From Paenibacillus antarcticus (GTDB lineage: Bacteria; Bacillota; Bacilli; Paenibacillales; Paenibacillaceae): 64,000 nucleotides of DNA. Below, one piece after another: positions 1 through 11,600 of this stretch. Numbering within the stretch: position 1 is the stretch's first letter; every line of letters starts with the position of its first letter. A program made the position numbers and the translations under genes. Where the stretch lies: positions 186,001 to 250,000 of the forward strand of contig NZ_LVJI01000014.1 in the NCBI RefSeq assembly GCF_001637225.1, written 5' to 3'. The notes under the pieces were generated by a model, which saw nothing but the letters and a program-made list of their open reading frames with translations, was not told where the DNA came from and made no database searches.

Positions 1-2928
<2,928 letters not shown>

Positions 2929-2953
2929 TTCACCACCTTAGATGACTCTTTAA

Positions 2954-4477
2954 CTATTCAAGTATTTTTTGAGCAATGAGTGCTAGATCGTTGATATCAA
3001 TCTTGCCATCGCCGTTCACGTCTGAGCGCTTCACTTGATTCCAATCCGAATCAGTATTTGTTTTACCATAGTTTGCTGCTACAACTGCCAAATCGCCAAT
3101 GCTCACCTTGCCATCTCCGTTAATATCTGGGGACAATTCTACAGGTACACTCTCGAATGCAATCTCAACAGAAGAAGTAGCTGCATCTGTTTCAACCCCG
3201 TTTCCATCACCAATGGAGGCCTTAACAACCGTAATTGCACCGCTAGTCGGTTGATCTCCTTGCTTCGCCTTAAAGGTAAGTGATGCAACTTCAGCATCAC
3301 CGGAAATTCCGTGTAATTCACCTTGGCTAGCCAAGATCAACCGAAGTGATCCTGGACTATTCTTTGTCTCCATAATTGCTACACCATTAACCAACGAATC
3401 CGCTGAGACAAATTCCATAAGGTTTGCATTATATTGGATCGTAATGTCCTGTGCATACACAGTCTCCGCTACATTTTCAAAGCCAAATTTTACGGTAAAC
3501 TCTTCCCCATACTTAACCGTACTTGGAGCAGTTAATGTTGTTGATAAAACTTCTGAAGTCGGAGCAACAACCGTAACCATACTAACCGCTGTAAAACTTC
3601 CCACTTCAGTAGTAACCGTAATATTTGCGCTACCTGCAGCAATAGCCGTTACGTTAGCTTTACCATTTACTATTTCAACCGTAGCCACTGATGTATCGCT
3701 ACTCACCCATGTCACTTTTTTATTCGTCGCATTTGCTGGCAACACCGTCCCTACTAACTCTGTCGATTCTCCTATTGCCAAACTTATAGACTCCTTATCC
3801 AACGTAACACCGCTTACACTTACTTCTGAAACATTATTGGCATAGTTAATATCATCGAAAGCCGCAATCGAGGTTCCGAATACTCTTGCTCCCATTTTCC
3901 CTGCCCCAGTAGGCAAATTAGCTAACGTACCTTCAAAATAAGAAGTACCATTTACATAGAGTGTAATTTTGCTACCTTCATACTTGACTTTAACGGTCGA
4001 GGTTACATCTTTCTGTAAAGCCGCTCCCACATTTTTCGTGACCTCTCCCCATTGGTCTTGTGCATTTACCCAATACCAACCACTACCATCGAAGCCCATG
4101 GAAGCCCATGATGTTGCACTAGCGTATCGAAAAATAATACCTTCCCGGATAACCGTGCTTTTCGGCGTTATCTTAAATTCGATTTCACCATCTTTAATAC
4201 TTGGAGAATTCTGATCTATGAATACGTTGTTAGTACTATTCGCTGTTAATTGCAATGCATGCTCGGTTGCATTGGCTGGTGCATTTACGATTGCCATACT
4301 TCCAGTTCCAGTGGTATGTTCCCATCCCCCAAGCGAATTATCCTCAAAGTTCTGCGAATATCTTATTGGAAGATCGACATCAGCCGCCTGTGCTGAGTTA
4401 GATTCAAGTAAACCGATCGAACCGATCATTAGCGTAAAAGCTAGCGTAAAACTTGCAATAAGTTTATTAGTTCTCAA
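2954..4477 (-). CDS. Secreted non-catalytic cohesin-dockerin protein
   Basis: About 507 residues with no enzyme domain. Start chosen as TTG at 4477, six bases after GGAGGG; an in-frame ATG at 4534 lies inside a hairpin and has no ribosome site. Order: signal peptide (about 1-31, cleavage near AQA-AD); concanavalin/LamG-like beta-sandwich (about 36-210); Big_2 Ig-like domain (about 216-295); cohesin-like domain (about 305-435, with YAQDITIQYN and LTFKAKQGD); type I dockerin (about 448-507) with two calcium loops, DINGDGKVSIGDL and DVNGDGKIDINDL. The module chain closely matches the last 470 residues of the adjacent GH20 enzyme, so it probably arose by partial duplication of that gene. With a cohesin and a dockerin on one chain it could act as a linker or scaffold. 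Domain calls are by motif; the role is inferred. Confidence 0.88.
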   Translation of the reverse strand: MRTNKLIASFTLAFTLMIGSIGLLESNSAQAADVDLPIRYSQNFEDNSLGGWEHTTGTGSMAIVNAPANATEHALQLTANSTNNVFIDQNSPSIKDGEIEFKITPKSTVIREGIIFRYASATSWASMGFDGSGWYWVNAQDQWGEVTKNVGAALQKDVTSTVKVKYEGSKITLYVNGTSYFEGTLANLPTGAGKMGARVFGTSIAAFDDINYANNVSEVSVSGVTLDKESISLAIGESTELVGTVLPANATNKKVTWVSSDTSVATVEIVNGKANVTAIAAGSANITVTTEVGSFTAVSMVTVVAPTSEVLSTTLTAPSTVKYGEEFTVKFGFENVAETVYAQDITIQYNANLMEFVSADSLVNGVAIMETKNSPGSLRLILASQGELHGISGDAEVASLTFKAKQGDQPTSGAITVVKASIGDGNGVETDAATSSVEIAFESVPVELSPDINGDGKVSIGDLAVVAANYGKTNTDSDWNQVKRSDVNGDGKIDINDLALIAQKILE

Positions 4478-4509
4478 TATAATCCCTCCAAATTTGCTTT
4501 GTATTGAAT

Positions 4510-4544
4510 GACAAGATACATAATGAATTATCATGTATCTTGTC
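4510..4544. repeat. Intergenic hairpin, copy 2
   Basis: Inverted repeat GACAAGATACAT / ATGTATCTTGTC with an 11-base loop, between the GH20 gene and the cohesin-dockerin gene. It shares its arms with the hairpin at 2885-2928. Like that copy it lacks a flanking T-run and sits just upstream of a GGAGGG ribosome site. Confidence 0.75.
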
Positions 4545-4569
4545 TTTTCAGCCTTTTACAACAGATTAA

Positions 4570-7500
4570 CTACTCCAGTATTTTTTGAGCAATGATTGCA
4601 AGATCCGTTATATCAATCTTGCCATCGCCGTTCACATCTGCCCGCTTCGCTTGATTCCAATCCGAATCGGCAGAAGTTTTGCCGTAATTCGCAGCTACAA
4701 TTGCAAGATCGCCAACACTCACCTTGCCATCGCCGTTAATATCTGGTGACATTTCCACAGGTTCAGATTCGAACATAATTTGAACGGAGGAAGTAGCCGC
4801 CTCTGTTTCAACCCCGTCCCCGTCACCGATAGTGGCCTTTACAACCGTAATTACACCAATAGTCGGTTGATCTCCTTGTTTCGCCTTAAAGGTTAGCGCC
4901 GCGATTACGGCCTGATCTGTAATCCCGTACTCTCCGCCTTGACTAGCAAGGATCAAACGTAAGGAACCCGGACTTTCCTTTGTTTCGATAATACCAATAC
5001 CAGCAACCAACGAGTCTGCTGATACGTACTCCATAAGGGTTGCATTATATTGAATTGTAATGTCCTGTGCATACACAGAGCCGACTACACTCCGAAGACC
5101 GTAGTTAACAGTAAAGTCCTCCCCATAGCTAACTGCACTTGGTGCAGTTAAAGTTGTGGATACCGATTTCGCTGTCGCTGGAACAACCGTTATTTTACTG
5201 ACTGCTGTGAAACCTCCAACTTGGGTAGTAACCGTAATGTCGGCATTTCCTTCTTTAATAGCCGTAACAACTGCCTTACCCTTCACTAACTCAATCTTAG
5301 CCACCGATTCATCGCTGCTTGCCCATGATACTCCTTTATTCGTTGCAGCTCCTGGTACTACGGTTGCAACCAACTCCATCGTTTCTCCTTCTTGCAAACT
5401 GACGGTGCCCTTATCTAACTTAACGCCTGTTACTTGGATTTCATCCACATTATTGGCGTACAGGATATCATCAAAGATCGCCACTGACGTACCAAATACT
5501 CTAGCTCCCATTTTGCCCGCTTCAGTAGGTAAATTGGGTAAAGCACCATCATAATAAGTCGTTCCATTTACAATGAGCGTAATTTTGCTGCCTTCAAACA
5601 CGACTTTAACCGTCGAAGTTACATCTTTGCGCAGCGCAGCCGCAGCGTTATTCGTCAGCAAACCGTAGCTATCTTGTGCATTCACCCAATACCACGAACC
5701 ATTATCGAAGCCAATTGAGGCCCATGAATTCTTATCCGCATATCGGAAAATAATACCTTCACGTATGGCCGTGCTTTGCGGTGTGACTTTAAATTCAATT
5801 GCACCATCTTTAATACTCGGGGAATTTAGATCTGCAAATACGTTGCTAACGCCATTCGCAGTCAGTTGCATCGCATGCTGGCTTGTATTCCCCGGCCCAT
5901 CCACAATGGACATACTTCCAATATTTCCGCCTGTAATTTGTTCCCATCCGCTCAGTGAGTTATCTTCGAAGTTTCGTGAATATCTTACGGGAGGCTCAAC
6001 AGGGGTTACATCATTCGGGTTAGCTGGATAAACCTCGAATTCATACAAGGAATACCCGTAAGTTCCATTGCGTTTGATCCCCAACATTCGCACGTATTGT
6101 GCATTTTCAACAGCCTTGAAGCTTATGACCTCTACACCCCCAACGCCCGAGTTCGTCGAGTACACATCACGCCAAGTTTGCGCATCGTCCGAGACTTGAA
6201 TCTTATAACCCGTTGCATAGGATGCTTCCCACTTCAGAATGACTTTTTTGATGTCATAACTTTTTCCCAGATCAACATAGATCCACTCGTTGTCCGTAGT
6301 TCCTGAGGACCAACGAGATGTTTTAGATTCATCCTCATCAAAAGCTAAGTTAGCTGAGAATTGACTTACTTCAAGAGAGGAAGCTGTTGCAGCTTTATGA
6401 GCCGCAATATTGACCGTCCAAGTCGGAGAACCTGCTGCTATAGCAATCTCCTTGCCTGTCAATATGCGATCGTATATCTTGAATTCATCCAACATCCCTA
6501 TGAAGGATTTCGTCTCACTTCCGATCATTGCGGAAGGAAGCAACGTCGTTTCGGTTAACTTACTTTTTAGTTCCCCATCTACATATAAGGAGGTACCTGT
6601 TAGATCCCCTTGGAACGCAACATGTACCCAGCGTCCTGTCGGAATAGCCGCACTGAAATTGAAATCAAAGCCTTCCCGTGAAAACCCTGCGTTGTTGCTA
6701 CCCTTTTGCTTCAGCTTAAGCGCACCATACTGTGATTCCATAAGTACAGCTTCTTCTGAATTCGAGCCTTCATCTAACTTCACCCAAGCAGCGGCTGTCC
6801 ATGGGAAGCCCTTCGTCGTTAAACCTGTCGTAATATGGTCTGCGCGTCCGTCGAACACGACCGCTTTACCAGCTACTCCTGCTTCAGTCCATGACACACC
6901 ATTCAAGGTACCATCATAGGCATTTCCAGATCGATCTGCTGTCGTATTAGCTGCACCTTCTTCAAAAGGATAATCAGCTACTACCTCTCCTACTGACTCG
7001 ACCTCATGGAAAAGATTGACGCCAGGCCCTACACCAAGCAGACTGCTAAGTTTATCGAATTCAGCAAATGTAGAGTCACTTGATTGTCCTCTCCACATTT
7101 TTTCTGCTAGAACAGGCATCGCCTCCTTCACTCGATCATGGATATCAGCAGCGCTTACTTTCTTGCCAAGTTTATCGTTCCATACTGCAAACATTCCGCC
7201 TAGTAAGTTCGGTTCCCCTTCCTGCAAATTATTGTTTCCACCGAAATAAGTAGGTGTCCAGTTCTCATACAGAAATTTCTTATTCAAATAATCGTAGTAA
7301 TAGCCTGCTTTTGGCACGATGTAGAGGTAGCCATCCACCGTATTAATAATTTTATATCCTTGTGCGACTGCATCCTTTGGATTTTGCCATCCATTATTCC
7401 AAGCATTGATGACAATATCCGTATCAACTGCCGTCGGCCCAGGGAAATTCGTTAAGCTACCCCACATTTGAGCCTTTTTACCTTTACTCTTAATAAACGC

Positions 7501-8529
7501 ATTCATTTGATTCAGATATTGTCTGTATACATCAAAGTTCGTTCTGTCATTGCGATCAAATTCATCTGCACCGAAATGAATTGTCTCTGAATCGAACCAA
7601 TTACCATCCAAATATTCGCTCCATACATCCTTCACAAAGTCGATCGTTTCTTGGCGTGTAATGTCGAGGTGATCTACAGGTAAATTATCCTTTACCAGAT
7701 CCGGTCTCACTTTCGTAAAAGGTAATGCATGTGCAGGCGATTCGAATTCTGGCGTTATATTTAACCCTCGAACTGCTGCAAGATCTTGAAGCTCACGAAA
7801 CTCTTGTTTCGTATAATGTCCATCCTTGGCGGTCAATTCTGGATATTTTGTGCTTTCCAGACGAAATGCAGCGTATTTACTCCAATTCTCTCTGCTATTG
7901 TCCGAGAAAATTTCATTATCGGACAGATGTATTTGGAAATCGTTCATTTTATAGTAAGACATAAATTTCACGTATTCCTTGAGATCACTCATGGGAATAA
8001 ACTTGCGTGCTACATCCAGCATAAATCCGCGCTCTTGATATTTAGGAAAGTCCTTTGCGACCCCTTTAACGATGTTCGACTTTAAAGGGTCCTGCTCTAA
8101 AATTTGTAAGGCAGTCCTTGTGCCATAGAACACGCCGGTAGTCGTATTCGCGCGAATCTTCACGTAATCCCCTACTTCGAAGAAGTAGCCTTCATCACCA
8201 ATCGTACCCTCAGCTGTCGGATTCTTTGTAAGTAGGAAATCACCCTTTACCGCAGAATTTCCTTTTATGATCGGAATATGTCTTCCTGTCATTTCTTTCA
8301 GATCGGCTTGAAATACCGATGCAGTCGAAGCCAGCATATTATCCATGTCTAGCACAATCCGAGAACTAGATGTCAAAGTGAATGATCCGGTTTCCCCTGT
8401 CCACTCTTGCAGACTCGGAATAACCTTTGGCTTGGCATTAACAGTTACTTCCGCAGCTTCTACGGAGTTCATTGGAATCGTAGATAGTGTCAAGAAGAAA
8501 ATACAGATGAGACTAATTAATTTCCTCAA
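4570..8529 (-). CDS. GH20 beta-N-acetylhexosaminidase with LamG, CBM32, Big_2, cohesin and dockerin
   Basis: Secreted 1319-residue modular enzyme predicted to cleave terminal beta-GlcNAc/GalNAc. The start is TTG at 8529 behind AGGTGA. Order: signal peptide (1-25); GH20b N-domain (about 30-160); GH20 barrel (about 165-500) with the catalytic pair Asp322-Glu323 in HFGADEF; LamG domain (about 530-690); F5/8-type CBM32 (about 700-835); concanavalin-like sandwich (from about 849); Big_2; cohesin-like domain; C-terminal type I dockerin with loops DINGDGKVSVGDL and DVNGDGKIDITDL. Both halves of the cohesin-dockerin pair are on one polypeptide. The same terminal cassette is found without an enzyme in the next gene. 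It lies between the GH101 and GH2 genes in one direction, consistent with sequential O-glycan breakdown. Confidence 0.95.
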   Translation of the reverse strand: MRKLISLICIFFLTLSTIPMNSVEAAEVTVNAKPKVIPSLQEWTGETGSFTLTSSSRIVLDMDNMLASTASVFQADLKEMTGRHIPIIKGNSAVKGDFLLTKNPTAEGTIGDEGYFFEVGDYVKIRANTTTGVFYGTRTALQILEQDPLKSNIVKGVAKDFPKYQERGFMLDVARKFIPMSDLKEYVKFMSYYKMNDFQIHLSDNEIFSDNSRENWSKYAAFRLESTKYPELTAKDGHYTKQEFRELQDLAAVRGLNITPEFESPAHALPFTKVRPDLVKDNLPVDHLDITRQETIDFVKDVWSEYLDGNWFDSETIHFGADEFDRNDRTNFDVYRQYLNQMNAFIKSKGKKAQMWGSLTNFPGPTAVDTDIVINAWNNGWQNPKDAVAQGYKIINTVDGYLYIVPKAGYYYDYLNKKFLYENWTPTYFGGNNNLQEGEPNLLGGMFAVWNDKLGKKVSAADIHDRVKEAMPVLAEKMWRGQSSDSTFAEFDKLSSLLGVGPGVNLFHEVESVGEVVADYPFEEGAANTTADRSGNAYDGTLNGVSWTEAGVAGKAVVFDGRADHITTGLTTKGFPWTAAAWVKLDEGSNSEEAVLMESQYGALKLKQKGSNNAGFSREGFDFNFSAAIPTGRWVHVAFQGDLTGTSLYVDGELKSKLTETTLLPSAMIGSETKSFIGMLDEFKIYDRILTGKEIAIAAGSPTWTVNIAAHKAATASSLEVSQFSANLAFDEDESKTSRWSSGTTDNEWIYVDLGKSYDIKKVILKWEASYATGYKIQVSDDAQTWRDVYSTNSGVGGVEVISFKAVENAQYVRMLGIKRNGTYGYSLYEFEVYPANPNDVTPVEPPVRYSRNFEDNSLSGWEQITGGNIGSMSIVDGPGNTSQHAMQLTANGVSNVFADLNSPSIKDGAIEFKVTPQSTAIREGIIFRYADKNSWASIGFDNGSWYWVNAQDSYGLLTNNAAAALRKDVTSTVKVVFEGSKITLIVNGTTYYDGALPNLPTEAGKMGARVFGTSVAIFDDILYANNVDEIQVTGVKLDKGTVSLQEGETMELVATVVPGAATNKGVSWASSDESVAKIELVKGKAVVTAIKEGNADITVTTQVGGFTAVSKITVVPATAKSVSTTLTAPSAVSYGEDFTVNYGLRSVVGSVYAQDITIQYNATLMEYVSADSLVAGIGIIETKESPGSLRLILASQGGEYGITDQAVIAALTFKAKQGDQPTIGVITVVKATIGDGDGVETEAATSSVQIMFESEPVEMSPDINGDGKVSVGDLAIVAANYGKTSADSDWNQAKRADVNGDGKIDITDLAIIAQKILE

Positions 8530-8574
8530 TATTTAATCACCTCGAATTTTAATAAGTTACGATTAAATGAGAAA

Positions 8575-8621
8575 GACTAGACCCTCATGTGATGGAACAA
8601 AGTGACATGATGGGCCTAGTC
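8575..8621 (-). terminator. Hairpin between GH101 and GH20 genes
   Basis: Imperfect stem of about 16 pairs (GACTAG arm, CATGT inner arm) just after the GH101 stop codon, followed on the minus strand by TTTCTCATTT. It may terminate partly or protect the 3' end; the T-run is weak. Confidence 0.5.
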
Positions 8622-8634
8622 TGGTTAGCATTAC

Positions 8635-11600
8635 TTATTCAACTATTTTCTTAGCTACAATAACCAGATCCTTCAGACCAATCTCGCCATCGCCATCCAC
8701 ATCCGCTTTCTTCACTTGCTGCCAATCCGGACTGGATGCTGTCTTACCATAATTCGCTGCGATGATTGCAAGATCACCGATACTTACTTTACCATCGTTA
8801 TTAATATCGCCTGAGATAATCGGTGTCGTAGCGATCTCAATCTCAATGTTGGAAACAGCCGCTATCGATTCTTCCCCTTGACCATTAGCTATGTCCGCTT
8901 TAGTTACCGAAATCGTACCAATTACTGATCCCGTTACTTTCTTCGCTTTGAAAGTCAGAGCAAGAACATCCGCATTACCTGTTACCGCGTTCGCTTCACC
9001 TTCACTAACGATAAGGAAACGAAGTTTACCTGCTGGACTGTTCACTGTCTCTACGATTTTCACTCCTGGAATCAAAGAGTTAGCACCTATGAACTCCATA
9101 ACATCCGAATTGTAATCGAGCTCAATATCTTGCGCGTAGATGTTCTGCGTAATATTCTGTAACCCTAACTTAACTTCGAATTCCGCTTCACTAACTACAC
9201 TACTAGGAGCTGATAAATTCGTAGTCGGATACAACTCACTATCTGCCTTTTCAACAGTAATCCGGCTAGTTGCAACGAATCCTCCATCAACTGTCGTTAC
9301 GGTTACATCTGCTGTACCAACAGTCAATCCCATTACGATAACACGACCATCCTCCTTGACTACCGAAGCAATTGCTTCGTTGCTGCTGGCCCATGTTACA
9401 TCTTTGTTCGTCGCATATACAGGCAGAATTGATGCAGTGAGCTCCGTCGTTTCACCTTCCTTAAGCGTAACTGTCGCTTTATCTAGCGCAACACCTGTCA
9501 CAGCCGTTGTTTCTGCATCACCTAACTCTTCGTACACATTAATCTCTGCTGCAGATGCAAAATTACCTACACCTGCCGTTGCTTCCAATCTGATATACGA
9601 TGCTGTTGTTACTCCAAATCGAGTCGTTTTGACCTTATCATCTTGAGCCCATGAGCCGCTCGTTACCAATGTGTAATTTACGCCATCTGTGCTTGCGTAC
9701 AAGTTGTATTTAGTAATTGTGCCATTCGAAGCGCCTACTCTTGGCTTATAATCCAATTGATTTACCGAATAATTGCCTCCAAGATTCAGTGTAATGGATT
9801 CAGGTAAATGAGCAGGACTCCATTTCGTATGCCATATCGTCGCTGGATCACCATCAATCGCATTTGAAGGTTCATCACCAGGCTGATAGGTCGATGCTGT
9901 AACGGTCATTTGGGATTGTGGAATGAGTGTATTCTGTCCATGAACATTTATCGTAGCGGAAGCACTTAATTGACTTCCATCTTTCGTAGTAGCCGTAACG
10001 ATAGCTGAACCCGTCTTGTGCGCAGTTACTTTTCCCGTTTGATCCACAGATACGATCTCAGGATGGTCAGAACGCCATTCTAAGGAACGATTAAATGCAT
10101 TTGCTGGTCCAACAAGAGCCTTGATCTCCGCGGATTGACCTTTATTCAAATCTAGTGATTGTGGTGTGAATGTCACACTCTTTACGAGAACTCCTTCGGT
10201 AGGAACGATCGGACCTTCATCATCCACACGAATGTCATCGATGACGAGCGTACCTGTTAATTCTTTCGCATTATTTAATGAATTTTTGATAATCGCTAGA
10301 TAAGCATCCTCTGCACCTTCCGTTGAGAATGATAGATCTAGGGTATTTACCCCATTGTTTAGTTTCTGCGAAGCCAAGTCACGTACGACACCATTCTCTT
10401 TAACACGAATAGCCGCCGTATACATATCTTGTTCGTCAGAGTTGTATTTCATGGTCAAATGATAAAGGTTATCCTCTTTCATCCGAAGAGTCTGTGGCAA
10501 TGTTCTTAACCATTCGCCTGTTCCCTCCTCATTCGTTTTGAGGGACCATTTACCATCTAGTACATAGGTTTGAATCTGATTTCCGCCTTTTTCAACCAAA
10601 TGAGTTCTTACTGGACCTGTTTTCGAATAGACAAATGGTCCCCATCCCTCATCAACATTCTCAAAGTCTTCATACAATACAGAATCTCCAGCGTCTGTCT
10701 TCGTTGGATTCTCCCAGACGCGTACATCGTCTAACAATACTGTCGAAGTACCTTGCGCTACTTTCAAATACAAGGTCGCCGTGCTGCTTACAGCATCAAA
10801 GGAAACATTAATACGTTGGTAACTCGTGTTGAAATATTTGTGTTGTTGGGAAAGATAAGGATGCTTTGTATCTTCCAAATAGTTATTGACGTCAGTATCA
10901 CCTTGCTTCACACCGATCTCAACTTTACGTTCTCCGTCCACGTTCACCCATACGGAAGCGGAATACGTTTTGCCAGGCTCAAGCCCTGTAATAACCTGTT
11001 GAATCGTTGCATCACTCGGACCTTTCACCTGAAGTAAATCGTCCGCGTTGTTATTTTTAACAAATTGAACATGATCGGTAGAATTAGCTGTCGATGATTT
11101 CTTCCAAACATCGAAGCTTTGGCTATCAAAGCCGTTATCTTTAACTGAGCTACCCTCGCCCCATTCCATCGCATCTGCATCTGGCGCTGTCGTTTTGTAA
11201 AGTGCGTAACCCATGCCTTTTTCCGCTGTAATCGTTACTTGCCCGTTAGATACTGGAACACTTCCTACATGCTCGCGACCGAGATCCGTTAACTTATACA
11301 GCTGTGCCGTTGTAACACTGCTCCATGAATTCGGAAGTGACCAAGTCGTTGAACCGCCCGCAGGATTCCAATGATAGATTTTCTCTTCATCTTCAGGACT
11401 CCATGGAATAAAGACTGTACTATTGCTGATTTCACTGCTGTCTGTCATAATCGCGATATCTTTGCTATCTTTGCTTAGATGAATTTTTCCGTCTTGACCG
11501 CGTTGTACGACTACGTTGTTCTCGAAATCAACGCGATTATTGGTCATTTTTATAATAGGGAAATGCTGCATATATTTCGTTGGCAAGTTCTGATTAAAGA

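Noticed and set aside
3444..3845. Plus-strand ORF opposite the cohesin-dockerin gene (similar ones at 5156-5554, 9140-9646, 12407-12760)
   Set aside because: These Ser/Thr/Val-rich frames mirror repetitive Ig-like and cohesin coding sequence on the minus strand and have no ribosome sites or family resemblance.
4478..4534. Longer N-terminus for the cohesin-dockerin protein from ATG 4534
   Set aside because: That ATG lies in the hairpin without a ribosome site; TTG 4477 follows GGAGGG and starts a normal signal peptide.
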